NCBI RefSeq assembly: GCF_014805625.2
Contig: NW_023998423.1
Location: 2,353,388 to 2,417,387 of the forward strand
Source: Glossina fuscipes
Lineage: Eukaryota; Arthropoda; Insecta; Diptera; Glossinidae
Length of the DNA stretch: 64,000 nucleotides
Direction of reading: 5' to 3'
Position numbers and translations under genes: made by a program. A model generated the notes under the pieces. The model worked only from the letters and a program-made list of their open reading frames with translations, ran no database searches and was not told where the DNA came from. Shown here one piece after another: positions 22,960 through 36,999 of this stretch (positions are counted from its first letter, which is position 1; each line of letters starts with the position of its first letter).

Positions 22960-24130
22960 ATGGGTAAGAATCAATGGCATTTTCGAAAATGCTACGAAAC
23001 ATGGGTTTCCCACTACCTAGCCAGGAGCTGCCCATAGAGCATTCATGTGGTTTGTTATATCCAAAACCATGAATTGTGCTCTATTTTCCCTTTAGTTAAC
23101 CATAGCTCCCGTTTCATCATTCCTCTTTTTTGAATTTTTTTCCTATTTTTATTTTAAAAAAGATCGAATTTTCAATGAAAGAAACAACAAATCCGATCGT
23201 AATTGGTTGCCCGCTAGTGTCACTTCCTTACCGAAAAGTGCCGTGCAAGCTGGGTATGACGTAGATGGTGATCCTATTTATGTGGGGAGAGTTCTTCGCA
23301 AGGGTGAAATGCTACCCGTCAAAGTAATACCTAATAAGGGAAGAGCTTACGCTGCCTGGGACGGCGCGGAGCATGTAACAAAAGAGGCGGAATTACTGAG
23401 AGGTCGTTACTATGGTAAGTTCAATACTGTTACTGTTTATCTATATGATATACAAAATAAAATAAAAAAAAGCAAATTTATAATTTTAGTGTGGATGCCT
23501 TCTATTGGGGGAATTATTCCGGCGCATGCTGTACGTTTAGGCCGCACGGTTGAAGGTGAGCCATTGTACGTAGGTCGTTGTAGGTGGAATGGAAGTTTGA
23601 TTCCTGGCAAAATTCAACCGAGTCATGGCTGTTTGTACTTTCCTTTTGATGGCGCCGAACTTCGAACAGAGCGATATGAAGTTTTAGTACAACCAGAGAC
23701 TTGGGTTTCGTCTTCAGGACATAAAATTGTGGTTGGCTCGGTTTTAGCTGGTGAAGATGCAGATGGTGATGCTATCTACGTAGGTCGTGCATATCATGGG
23801 AATAGTTTGTTGCCTGCTAAAGTCATACCGAGCAAAGGCTGCGCTTTTGTATCATATGGTGGCCAAGAATATGTAAAATATGACTTTGAAATTTTGGCTG
23901 GTAACGGGTACAAGTGGTGGGTGACCGATTGCAAGAACTGTTTACCAGCTGGATCTGTAGTTTGCGGACGCACTGCCGAAGGCGATCCCTTGTATATTGG
24001 TCGTGGTTATTGGGGTGGCAGCTTAATTCCTGGAAGAGTGCATCGTTCCCATAGTTGCCTTTATATACCATTTGAAGGGGAAGAAATTCGCATACAAACT
24101 TTTCAGGTGTTGACTAGACCTAAAGTCTAG
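22960..24130 (+). CDS. DM9 gene C: four-DM9-repeat (DUF3421) protein
   Basis: Model: exons 22960-22963, 23163-23414 and 23490-24130, total 897 nt, 298 residues. The first coding exon is ATGG followed by the strong donor GTAAGA; the acceptor is at AAAAAAG, and intron 1 is 199 bp. Intron 2 is 75 bp (GTAAGT to TTTTAG) and splits a Val codon to give Y-Y-V-W-M-P, at the same place as in gene B. The exon after intron 1 has a short Asn/Arg-rich lead (about 16 residues) before N-W-L-P-A-S. DM9 units follow: one before intron 2 and three after it, with the signature I-Y-V-G-R or L-Y-V-G-R in each. Intron 2 has no in-frame stop and is a multiple of three, so its retention would add 25 residues. No signal peptide is visible. 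It is a close paralog of gene B; its biochemical role is unknown, perhaps glycan binding. Confidence 0.88.
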
Positions 24131-24181
24131 CTTTTTGAACAGCTATTACTATCATAAATTCCAAATATATTTTCGTGAACC

Positions 24182-24187
24182 AATAAA
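24182..24187 (+). terminator. Poly(A) signal of DM9 gene C
   Basis: AATAAA lies 51 bases after the stop codon of gene C. Another AATAAA lies near 24233. Confidence 0.5.
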
Positions 24188-24239
24188 GAATTAAGAAATA
24201 GTTTTCTGAAAAAATTAACAAGCAAAAATAAAAAATAAA

Positions 24240-27200
24240 GCAATTTTTGGAAATTTTACGTATACCTTGGATAAATTCTTTTAAAGTTCATTTAACATTC
24301 CTATCTGCATATATTATAATTCTATGTGTATATATTTGCTCATATATATACCACTTTATTTTTCTCTTTACATTTCTTTTTCGCAATTTCAGATATAAAA
24401 AATTAAATAAATGTTTGTGTATAGCAAAATATGGAAAGCGTTTCATGCTAATGCATGCGCATCGTTATGTTTATATTAAATTTTGCATAAGTGAAAATTT
24501 TAATGCACATTTTTTTCATGTTCAGCGTTGTGTACATACACTAGTCATTTTTATTTTTCATTTTACCACCTATTCGCCTTTTTCTTCTTTTCTACTACCC
24601 ACCACTTTTATATTACCTCTCGTTCGCATAGATAACAGTTTATTCTCTTCGAATTTTAATCTCTTATTTTAACAGAGTATAGTTATGTTAAAAGATCTCT
24701 TTTAAAGTTACTTCAGAAAAATTAATTCTCTTCTAATAACTCTCGTCGCTCATACTCTCAGTTTCTGTTATGATAAGACTACAATTATTATTCTCTTCGG
24801 TTATGTTAAGCACACGAATGGATGGCGTCTTTTCTTTAACATAATGTTAAATGATTTTATGTAGGCGGAGTTCTGTTTAGTGAAATATTTAGCAATTTGA
24901 CGAATCAACACTCACAGAGCACACAGCCGAAGTGCGTTCGTTTTTTCATTGCTTGCAAAACATATTCACGTTTAACTTATCTGTAGCTGTACACAATATT
25001 GTCGTCTGTTATATCCCTTCCACTTCTTAGATATGCAATTTGACGTTGAACGACGTGTGTTTTTTGCTTTCTTTTTGTGTTTTATCTCATAAAACTTATG
25101 CATAAATAGAATACTGGGCTAATACAGATTTGTAATTATGATAAAAATCTATTCGAAATCTTACAGAGCACACGAAATAAATATTTCGCTATTTACGTAG
25201 ATTATGAGTGGCAAAAGCCGTATTGATTTTTAACCGACGGCGTTTTGATTTCAATTTTACTTTACTACACGTATATGCTGATAATCCTTTTATCGTTTTA
25301 AAGTCTACCAGAATAACGATTGAAAAATTAATAAGTTTCTTACATCGGCTTATATTCTGATTTTTATTATTATTGCTATTATTATTATAATTAATTGAGC
25401 CAGAGAAATGAATTCGACGACTAAAGTTTTAAGGCATTAACATCCGAGGCTATCGGCTTTAATTTCCATTGTTTTTTCTTTTATTGCTTGCTTTCGTTAG
25501 TTCCGTTTTAACCAAAAAACATTTGACGCATATTTGAAATTCTTATCAAGATAGTCTTCGATAAATTGAGAAATTGTACTTTAAACAAAAAAAAAACGGT
25601 GTTCTTTGTCATATTCCTCATTGTGTTAAATCCATCAGGAATAAAGAAAGTCCAGCCTGATGTTTACTTAACTTTTAATCTATAAATAGCTTTCCCCATA
25701 ATCTCAGTTTTGTGAAAGAAATTTTTCGAATAATGTCTCTTTATAAATGTGAACGCGAATGTAACGACTCCAACTTAAGCGCTTCGCTTGGAAGACATGC
25801 AATTACTTGCTCTATTAACGATTTACTTAAACTTATTTACATCTTTATGAGTTTTTTTCTGAACTTTTAAGTGCGACGCCTAATTCAAATTAGTTGAATA
25901 TATATTTAAGGGTAAAAATTTGCTGCTTTTTTTGCCTAAAACCATTTGCATTTATTAGAAGTTTGAATAAATTTTTCAAACGGCCATCTATGCACGAACG
26001 CAACTAGAAAGCTATAACGCAGTAAACACACATACATACATTTATTTGAAAGATGCTTTATTTTTATTGTTTGTTTTTATGCTGAGATTATGAAATGTAC
26101 TTTTTAGAGAAAAGCATTAAAAAAAAACTTATTTCTCAGGGCAGCGCAGCGCCGTGTCTGATATATTTGTGGAAAATTAAAGGCGTCATTTTTCTAAGGC
26201 AAGTTTAAGGAAATGCATGAAAGTAAAATGAGTGGAGTGAACATATTCTACAAGGCCTGTACGAAACTGATAAAAACTAACTGAAATACTATGGCTGCTA
26301 TTAATAATCTGCCTGCTTTCCACTCTTTAATAAGATGGTATTAAATTACCAGCTTTTATACCACCAACTAAAAGCATTGCTGCCCCTTTATCTTACATCG
26401 TCTGTTTGTGGTGTCGTTTACGTTGTACCTAAAAGGGGAAAGAAGGCATTTGAGATTCTTTCTAATGATCAGAGTTTTCTTCTAGTTTTTACACTTTCTA
26501 CGCTTAAATGTGTGTTCGCTGCAAATTTTCTTTATAGAAATTTTTTGAATTTCTTTTTGAAAATTGATAATAAGGGATCTATAGCAAACGCGGAAAAACG
26601 GAAAGATTTTGCGATACATTTATGTGTGTGTGATTATTTATTAACAAATATGATTTTAAACAAACTTATGAGGGATATTAGAAAACGTATCTGGTGAACC
26701 AATCTTTTACAGATGATGTCACATTCTATTAAAACATATTCTATTTAATTTCCTAAGTGGGCTTCACAGCGACCCATGTGTAGCATTAGAAATAAAATAG
26801 GATATCATATTGAAAAATGGGATTTTTTCAGATGAAACTGTTTTGCAAATGCCGGTGCGAAGCAATCCATGTTTATCATTCCAAACGATATAAGGGTTTT
26901 TCGCGTTCAAGACAGTGTTTTTCTTTTTCTAAACACCGCAATGTTGTGAAGCAGACGAAGGGTATGCTTTTAGTTACAATGACTTATAAAGGGATAAGCG
27001 GATGGCGGTGACGGAGGGAGGGGGCAGTTATCTTTGGTACACGTAATGTTACCTGAAGAGTAATGAACAAAGCGATAGACCTTATGCTATCTTCTAGATT
27101 CTCGGTCAGATATTTCAATGTAAAGCAAGAATTCTGTTACCCAAGGTAGGACCGATTTAAAAAAATAGCAGTTTCAAGATTCAAGACCAAATTTTTGTGA

Positions 27201-30200
27201 TTTAGACTTTGGCTTCGTTAAAATAAAATTTTATAGATATATATATATATAGGTATGTAGGTATGTTTTAATTCCATTTAGATGATTTACTGATAACTGT
27301 TTCATTCCATTAAAGCAGTGCGTATATCGTTTTTGCAAACATTGTTACATTTACTTCAGTTTAGTAAATCTTGCTAGTTTATAATCGGAACTCTTTTCAA
27401 ATGTTTTGAATACAAATTTGTGTTAATCATTTCTAAAAATGATTATTGCACCCATCAAATAAACAGATAGATAATAGAATTTTCTCCCTACCTTTGTAGC
27501 ATCCGGATATATACATGAAAGACTTCATAAAAACTTGTACAGTTGTGCTCGAAACAAAAGCAAGATACAAAAACAAACATTTCGGTCGTCCAATATGTTG
27601 CTCAGTAAGGCAGACATCTCATACAAATGTTCGTAACAACATTTTAAATGAGCAAAAAAAAAAAAAGAAGAAAAGTTAAGAGCAAAGAAAGAAAGAATTT
27701 TTTTTGTTCAATTTCTAAGTTCGTAGTAAAAAAGATGAAAGTTTTACAAAAGTTTTAAAAATGCGTTCATATGTTAGAAAGTGTATCATAAACTCTGCAA
27801 ATATACTTAGACATCTTTTTATTGTGAAGAAAAAGTTATTCGTTTTTTATTCCACTCATGAAAAGCTCCGCATTGAAGATTTGCTTGATAATAAATTTAA
27901 GGATTTTTATTTAGTAATAAACTTAAAGGGGAAAATATGACAGAGAGTAGAAAAGATTATTGGATGATTAGCTCCTATGGTAATAAAAAAATGTTATATA
28001 ATACAATAGAAGAAGAAAAAGACGAAGACGAAGACGAAGAAGAAGAAAAGTGAAAAAGGTATATGTGAAGGCCACATCGGTAGTATTCTATAAATCACTG
28101 TTTAGCTCTACTCAAGTTCACCTGCATGAAGTTAAAGTTCCTAAACGCGTTATATATTTTCTATATCTTCAATGTGGTCCTCTAAACGTTAACATGTTCT
28201 TTTTTGAACAAATGCATGCTTGAGAGAGAAAATTTCCGACGGGAGGAAATCACAGAAAACAATTTTTATTTCGCACCTCCCAAAACTTTGTGAAAAATAG
28301 TTCATTACCTGTGGAATATTTTTTTTCGAAATATGGAGCTCTTACCCAGCGTTTTGGAAAAATTTCTTGTCGTAAATGAATGTGAGCTGTAAAGTTGCAA
28401 CCGAATATCTTGCCTCTTGGTTTCTAACTCCTCTAATACGCGAGCAAATCTCCTTACAAAACGTTCATATTCCTTTAAAGGCATTTCCAAAGAAAAATAC
28501 GTCAGCGCAGCTTCACGAGACGACCGTTAGGTGGAGAAGAGGCTGAGAGCGACACGAAAATAGTCAACGCTTCTGTCAAGAGACTGAAAGTGAGTGTGCG
28601 GGCGAACTTAATTATAAATGTGGATATGGAATGATAGGTCTTTCTCCGTCTTTTCGCAAAACGTAAAACATGCGATTCTATCTTTGAAGGAACCATAAAG
28701 AACGGTAGCGGAACGAGGAAAAATATTTAGACTTAGTTGGACAGTTTTGTGATGTACACAAATGGTAAGAATGCAAAAGAAAAAAAATTCAACATAATAA
28801 AGGAAGAACGAAGGAAGGAACATATTTCAAAGCTTGAAGCGGGCTTATCTCGAAACATGCTTTTTTTAAATTAAGAATACCATAAGTCTTGCAATTGTCA
28901 TTCTTCCCGTACGCCGGTTTCACAATATTTTTAAGATCACATTCTTTTGAGGGGATTGCCGATATGTTAACTTAAATCCGACTTATGAACAAATTATTGT
29001 TTTTCTTGGTCGACAACTAAACTTTTTTATTTATTATTGTAAATACAAAAATAGATATATTAAGAATCTTTACATATTTCCTGCCAACAAACATGTAGAT
29101 TACAGGGTCTTAGTATATTTGCTTTTTTCTCATCTTTTTTCATAACAAACAAAGTGTTAGTTAGTTTGGGAGAAGAGCCGCTTAAATTGAAGATGTCGAG
29201 ATGGTTACGCAGTTGTCTTTTCCACCTACATGTAGTAGGTTGACATTAAAAGATTAGGAATTCATAAGCACTTAATGAGTTTTACGTGCCAGGCGACGAT
29301 GTATGTTTAATAACCTCCCCGGATAGTTTGATTCGATTACCTTCACATTAATTCGAAAAAGATTAGGAAGAACAGCTTCTCCCCAGCCAAGAAGAGGGGA
29401 ATAAAAATGATAAAGATGATGGAGCTAAAGTAATGCCGTACACTATTTCTAGAAACTATTGACTCAATTGAAAGTTAATTTCTATTCCTTTCGCATTCAG
29501 AGATCTTTAAATTTTGATAAGATTTGATCAGAATGTTTTTATTTGGAAAAGTGAATTTTAGTTCTTTCTTCAGTTATGTTAAGCTGGCCAGAACCTTTCA
29601 GCAGAAACTAAAAACACCCAAGAAAATTGGGGACGTTTCTTGCATGGAAAGTTTTGGAAAACCAATACAGCCAAGTATTGACATAATGATATATATACGT
29701 ACATTCCTTATTTTTGCTTCACTTTGTCATCACTTTCTTTTCCTTCTAAAACCATCGACAAAAGTAATGCGAGCGGTTAACGAAAAACGCTTTTTCCTCA
29801 AAAGATTTATGTGTAAAGATCTGGTTACCTATGTAACGCATTAAGTAATTGTAAAATCAGTCTTAAGGTAAAATAATGATAACGACGATGTGCTTTAGTC
29901 TCCCTTTTCTACTTTTCTCTCACTATAAGAATAAGACTTATCAAAACAAAAGTCCAAACAGATCTAGTATAAGAATCTTATTAGCAACTAAATCAATCGA
30001 TATGGATATGGAAATCATCATGCACTCATCGAAAGTATCCTTTGCTGCTAAACGCCAGTTCTTTTTAATAGATATTCTCAGAGTTAGGAAACATTTTCAC
30101 TTCGAGAGAAAAATTATATCAGCAAGAACAAGAATTGTACAATATATGAGCAATAATTGTGAATTCTTCCTCTTGCTCATACAATTTTTACAATTCTTGT

Positions 30201-33200
30201 ATAAATACAAGTGGCACCAAATTGAAATATTCTAGTTGAAAATAATTAGGATAAAATGATGACACTCAGGACTCTGACAGGTTCAGAAATTAAGACATTT
30301 TCGTAGGAACATTATAATAGCTAAAATATATACTATATTATTATTAAAGCTTTAGGAAGTTGTTAGCCCCAAAAATTTCAACACACACTTACTAAAATAT
30401 GGATCAAAAGCTCGGGCAACTTCGGATAAAAAATGACTTGGCACTCGATGCAAACATCTATCAAAGTCTTAGCCTAGACATTCAGAGCATCCAAGATAAT
30501 TTTTCATTTTTCGAGAAAAAACTGGTTTGACAATTCGCGAAGAATATTTTTCACAGCCTCAGGTGAAACTACGAGGCTAGAAGATTCCATTTCGTGCGTG
30601 TAGTCCGTACAAGCCTTAGAATATATTTAATGTATTCCTTTAGAGAGTGCAGGACTTGTTCTAATACACTTCGCTGCCGGTAGGGCTTTACCGATGTTTT
30701 ATCCTCTTTGTTTGGCAGTTGAAGTACACGCACAATAAATGCGCTCACAATCGGGCTTAAAAAAAATGGGGGAGGGGGGATATTTCGAAATCTCCAAACT
30801 CATTTGAATATACGTGTAGAACAAGGGGGAGATTTTTGGACATCTCTAAGCTCTCTAGATTAAGCATAAGAAAAAGATTAAGAAGATTTTTCTATGACTA
30901 GATAGAATTATTTTTTTTTTAAAAAAATGAAACTTTACTTTCTTGCTTTTACCCGCTTTTCTATTGCAAAGTCCTGGTCACCTTAACTTGTAGTCTTCGT
31001 ATCTTATGTATGTCTTATGTTCTTATTTAGTTGATATTTACAGCATTGCAATTAACTAATTTATCGTTATTTACTTACATGAAATATTCAGTAGAACAAA
31101 CAAGAAACAAAACAAAACTTGAATAGATTTCTACAAATTTGTTCTTGTCGTGACTTTATTATTGTTTTATTATTTTCTCAAGCGTAAGACTCAATATGCA
31201 ATTATTCTAGAAAACACATACAGTTTGGTCGTTATTTATGGAACCGTTACTTAAGTGAAAAGAGGAAATACTTTAATGACCACACGTTCCTCGGCTACAA
31301 TTGAGAGTAAATAAATCTTATCGTTCTCCGTACGCGAGTATAATTATTTCTCTCTTTTTCGCTTTCATTAAAATGCTACAGATTTTTTTACCTTGTTTAA
31401 TATGTAGAATGTGTGTATGCGTGCGTGCGTGCGTGCCCGTGTGTGTGTATGTATGTGCGTCTAGCTATGTACGGATGAATACATCTTGCTATGACAATTC
31501 ACTGTTATTCTCTTGCACGTAAACCCATATACGAAATAAATAAATCAATGAATGTATACGAGTGGGTGGTGAGTTACTCTTTTACGTATGTAGGTAGGTA
31601 GACGTGTGTATGTTGCTTTAATTAGTGGTTTCTTTTGAAAACTGAGGATAAGAAGATACAAAAGGAAATAAACACGCACACCCATAGACGCCTACAATGA
31701 AGACGTAGTCATGTATTTTGTATTTTCTTTCTTTTCTTTTTGATCGTTTGACGTAAGTTATAACAGTTAATCAAAATATATATATTAAGCAATTGTTGAT
31801 GTGTATTTAATACACGTTTGCGGAAGAGTACGTTATGGGGGAATTTGATGAATGTACGCGTTTGTATATGTGTGTATCCATCTGAAATATGAATGGGGTT
31901 CTTAGTATGTCAACATTTTCATAAGTACATACATAATAAATGAATTCAATTAATAGTCACCTTAGCGATAAAAGCAAAATATGCATTTATATGAGTGCGT
32001 GGACTTGTATCATGCTCTTTTAAAACCTCATTTGCGAACGTAATGTCGGTAAAATGTTTATCGATGCAATTAAGTTTCATAAAATTCGAATCGAAATCGA
32101 TTAAATTAATCTGCAGCTTAAGCAGAAGACTGAGAGAGCATCCATTCTCGAAGCAATTGCCTTCTCTGCATTGTTGGACTTATAGATATTCTAAGCTTAA
32201 ATTGACTTTGATAATGCATAGATCGTTATTGCCACATTTTCATCAGCTGGTCCTTTAAGATAACAGGATTTTTTGATTGGAAACTTTACTGGCCCTTGAA
32301 ATATCTATGAAAGGCCGAACAATGTCGAACAATGGCGTAATCGTAATTTTTAATATGGAGCTTTCGATGAAAGCAACAAAATTATCCCTATGAATACGAA
32401 ATTTTTTTAAAAATTCCCGATACCTTCTACGCGCAATATGGCCATGAGAAAGTTGAATGCCTTTAGGTATATAATAATCTGGACGCGTTTGGAATATTTT
32501 CCAAATCATATTGGATAGTCCACAAACTGTGGACCTTGTTGTTCTTGACTCTTTCTCTCACACTGGGTTCACTACACTAGATTTACGGCATTTACTATAC
32601 CCTCCAATTTGCCGAGTTTTTGATTTTAAAAATTGTGCCTCAAAACAACTTTTATACCGTACCTTGCTTGTGATGCAAAAGTGTATAAGTTCGTGTAGGC
32701 GTGCAACACCTAAAGGCAATTGAGACGGACCCATCTATTATTATACCGATCGATTTATAATCACTTTCCGAATCGATGGAGACTTGTAAGTTCTTGTGTT
32801 CAACCTACGGACTGTAATTTTTGAGGTGTTGTGATGGAATTTGGTATATGGATGTGTTTTGGCCCAAAGGCGAGTACTTGTAAGATTGTCCAGACCGGAT
32901 CACTTCCCACATAATATCTTATTTCGAAAAGTCTATGGATAACTTTACAGTGTTTTCACTTGTTTTTTTTTTTTATTAAACGTATACGCTATTCCGCTCT
33001 ACCGAATTCAAGCTTATGCCTTTATAATGGAATGCACCGTTAAGTCAATAGATATGTTCCTCTGTGAGGTCATGTTTTGTAATTAACGTAAGCCGGATTG
33101 TTTGGTTTTTGAGCGAAGATGTGGAAGATAGGTTCAGCATGTTCGTTACCCAAACTTAGCTGCCCAGATTAATAAAGAGTTTCCTAAAGAGCTTCAGCAA

Positions 33201-34368
33201 TGTGCCTTTGACTTATTTAAATCTTACTGAAAATTACTTTATTGCGACTTCTTCTTCTACTTCTTCGGATCCACTTTCATTATTTGCTGTCTACATCGTT
33301 CGTGTTTGATTGATTCTGCGACGCTAGAATATCTTACATTTAGTTGGCTTTCTCAAATTTTCAATTTTCTCAATAAAACATTGTTTCAACCGACTAACTG
33401 ATGTAGACGGTAATGTAATTGTGCCAACATGCTGCATTCTCAATACTGTTACAAACAAAACCCCGCATTAAATATGCTGGGATACATATAAAGCGAAAAG
33501 TTTCAATTTGGTTATTCAGCCATTCATCGACAGTAAATTGTGCGCATCTAAAGATAGCAAATTAACACATTGATGACATGTTCTTCCTAACCGTACTCGA
33601 TACTCGATAAATTACTGCAGCATTTCAAAATAATAAAGTGATGATTTCCTTTTACAAATTATATTTTGATAACTTGAAACCACACATTATGAGAATCGCA
33701 AACAAAATATGTTGACAATATTTCAAATGAATTTACTTATGCCGAATGCCAAGACTTACTATTCCTTCCCACAGCTGAGGAATGGTTTCGTTGAAGTTAC
33801 GACGCAAAACAGAGCAGAAATGAAAAATGTGCGGAGATGAAAAAACCAGTTCGGGAACTTTGCGTCAATCTTTCGAAAAATAAATAAACGAAATGTTGTT
33901 GTTCTTGAAAAGCAAACCGAGTAATTACTTTCCATAAAAATCGATAATAAAAAAGCTATTAAAGAGGTGTTAGTGAATAACATGCTTGGTGCTTATGCCT
34001 GCATAGATTCACGTGATGTGGAATGAATCTTAAGTTGAAAAGGAGAAGAGAAATATAACGCAATTTTCCCCTCGAACTCAACTGATGCTTCAACTTATAT
34101 GAACGTTTTTCATATCCGTTGTAGTCATTATCTTAGCAATCATCGAAATATTGTTTGTTCGAACACATTAAAGTTTCAATTATGTGCTAATGCTTGCAAT
34201 GCCTTTCTCTACGAAACAAATTATTCTAAATCCTTTCTCTTGGCAAACGAATTGTAAAGTCCATAGAAAATATGAATTCAGTTTGTCGGTCCATCCACTC
34301 TTTTCACATTTACTAACTTCACGTCGCACTGATCATATGTTTCTCTATTTATAGTTTTCCCCATCTAA
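24240..34368. other. Long gene-free stretch
   Basis: Only short chance-length ORFs occur (up to about 141 codons, at 24247-24672). The stretch includes TA- and TG-rich patches (27237-27251, 31400-31460), purine-rich blocks (27650-27695, 28010-28050) and a plus-strand piece of the dispersed repeat at about 32750-32880 ('tttttgaggtgttgtgatgg'). It could be intergenic or part of a long intron. No splice-bounded coding exon was found. Confidence 0.4.
30128..30200. repeat. Imperfect inverted repeat (hairpin)
   Basis: 'acaagaattgtacaatatat' followed by 'gagcaa' (30128-30153) pairs with 30173-30200 ('ttgctcatac' ... 'acaattcttgt'), leaving a loop of about 19 bases and a few mismatches in mid-stem. 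Confidence 0.7.
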
Positions 34369-35470
34369 CAGTTTAACTGTTTGCCTGAACGTGTATTCGT
34401 CTGTCTACCTAACCGCACCTCTGGCTGTCCATTCGCCTTTCAGTATAATTATTCAGGCGACTTTTTGTTCGTCTGTCGGAATGACTGTCTATCCATTCCG
34501 AAACTCTCATCGCCACGTGGCGATCCTAAGCAATGCTCATTGATCGGCGAAAAAATGGTTTAAGATTTGACTATCTATAACTTGGCAAAAGATTTTTCTC
34601 ATAGATAACCTAGGGATGCATGGGAAGAAGATGTGTTTTCTTTACAAAAGAGCACTTCTTTTCCCAATAGACTACTCCCATGGAGGACGCAAAAATCTAC
34701 TATAAATAAAGGCCAGTTAAATTGTAGAATATTGTGAAATTTTAGTAGTTGAGAGCATGGATCAGGCCATATCAGTTGTGTTCGCCAACGTACATATATC
34801 TTGAGAAATCATATTTTTGATCTGGCTAACCGAGACTGCAGGGTAAATCCAGAGGTAAGAGTGACAGCGGTCGCGTAAAGTAATGCTAAAGGCTTTACCA
34901 TCTAAGTTGAAGCCCCGCGGGAATCAGAGGTTCGCTCACTATCTGTCTCCGCAGAAACTTCTTTTAGAGTAAGTCTTGTAGTTGTGGTAGGGAGTCCTGA
35001 CGACGGCCATGAGTACGGCCACTCGAAGAATATCGTGTTGGCTGTGTTTTTCAACTATTCCTAAAGCGAATGATGATCGAGGTGATAATAGGCCAGAACA
35101 TTGCTCAGCATGGGTGTTTTGGCTACACGCTTCAAACTATTCTGGTACCCCAGTTGCAACGTCGCTTCTAGCTTCTAGAGATTGTCTCACCGTCTGGGGA
35201 GCGCTGGTTCACGCTTAAATAACCCGCGCGTCGGCGGAGATGTTGTGGATAAGTTTACTACATGTACTCACGTTTAACTATTAAAGACAGCTATGCTTCT
35301 GTCTCTCTACCTATCCGTCAGTTTAATTATCCATCTGTTTGTTCTCAGACTGCAACTGCCTACCGAATCATCTAGCTGTCTACCCGTTTGGTTGATAGCC
35401 CGTCTTGTTGCCCATCTCTTAGTCTAATTGTGCGTTCATCCGATAATCTTCCCGTCTGATTATTTACCCC
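34369..35470. repeat. Degenerate CTGTCT-type arrays flanking an inner block
   Basis: Two stretches (34369-34500 and 35290-35465) are built of diverged four- to six-base units such as CTGTCT, TCCGTC, ATCCAT and CTACC. About 790 bases without this pattern separate them. The arrangement could be one old array split by an insertion. The inner block has no recognisable transposon ends. Confidence 0.5.
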
Positions 35471-36147
35471 TTCGAAATTGTTTGCTTGTGTTCCAAGCTC
35501 GTATGCTTTTGTACGTTCTACGTTCTATTAAAGTTTTTCTAACTAGGAGACTGAATGTACATAGGAATCTACTATGGAAACTTCACCAGGGAATTTAGGA
35601 GAAAACTTACTCTGCACACACGCTTACAGTACTTAAAGAAAGATGATTGTAGAAAAAAGGAGAAACTTAAAATCGAAAGCTGAGTTTGACATAAATTCCT
35701 AATAGCTCCACGCTTCGCCTACGTATAGATATCAAAGGTTTCTATCTATGCTGTAAATAATTTCTGATTTGAAATTTCCATCTTCGTTGAAATATAGAAA
35801 GTTATTGAAATTTTCTTATCGTTCTTAGCTCTTGTCGCTCTTCATTTCATTAGCCACTTTTTTCTAAGCCGTTGGGTATAAAAATTCCTCAAAATACAAA
35901 AAGTAATAGAAAATGTCTCGTAAACATTTCTTCATCGCAATTTATTACAAAAACTGAAAGATTCTTTAGAAAGTAATTTAAGCTAATACATACGCATTCA
36001 CGTTATGTTCTAATATCATGTCGTTCGTTTCTCGCTTTTGTTTTTCTCGTCTCTCGATTCCTGTGCGTATTATTCTTGTCGTATAAATTTGTAGCCGGTT
36101 AGCTGTCAAAGATTACTACAAGCATTTCTATGTGTATATATATATAC

Positions 36148-36170
36148 GTGTGTGTGTGTGTGTGTGTGTG
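36148..36170. repeat. (TG)n microsatellite
   Basis: A run of about eleven TG units directly follows a short TATATA tract. Confidence 0.9.
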
Positions 36171-36999
36171 CATGCAACTAATTTAAAATTCATAAAATTC
36201 ATGAGTTTGAAATTCTAATGACAGATGCGGATGAGGATGAGCAAACATTATTTATTTATAGATAATTAATTCAATGTTTTTTTATTTAAAGAACTAGAAG
36301 GGGATAATGATGATAACTGTTATGAAAAATTGTTGCTATTATTGTAGTGTTGCCGTCATTTTAGCCATTTTTTCTTGAGTGAAAACAGAAAAGCATCAGT
36401 AAAGGAATCACATTGGCCACAACGATATTCATCTTTACACATTTTGTTAGTTTTGCAACTTTCTGTCGCTTCGTATCAGTAAAGGTACGACGAGGTAAGA
36501 TGTGTGACAATAAAGTTTGTGCAACTTTTACAACTTAGTACTTTGTAAATTCGCCCTTGAAAGAGCGGCAAATGTCGTCACTACAGTTGTTATTTTGCAA
36601 AAAAGATAACTAAGAAAAGCGTAGGTGGTGGGAGGGCTTTTGGGAGGGTCGTTGGGGTTTACTGCAAGCACAGGAACAAGAGGTAATAAAATTGTCTTTG
36701 AAGAAGGCGGCTACGATTGATGGCCCTTATAAGACCACTGAATTTTTTCAGAAATTTTCTATTTTGACATATCGATGACGCTCTTAATAGCACCAGTATA
36801 TAGCTGTCCGAAGCGTTCGTTCTTTCTAGTGAATTGCAACTGACTTCGCCTAAGAGAATAACTCATCTCAATTGCTTCCAACCAATGTGCTATTTGCTAA
36901 TTAATTAGATTTGAGACTTACCTCTGGATATTCTGTTCTCAAGGTGAGCTGTAAAGGACAAGTTTACTACGTTTAGGTACAGATAGACTATGTCTGCAA

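Noticed and set aside
2324..24130. Natterin-type pore-forming toxin
   Set aside because: The DM9/DUF3421 part is shared with natterins, but no aerolysin-like pore-forming region is present in any of the three genes.
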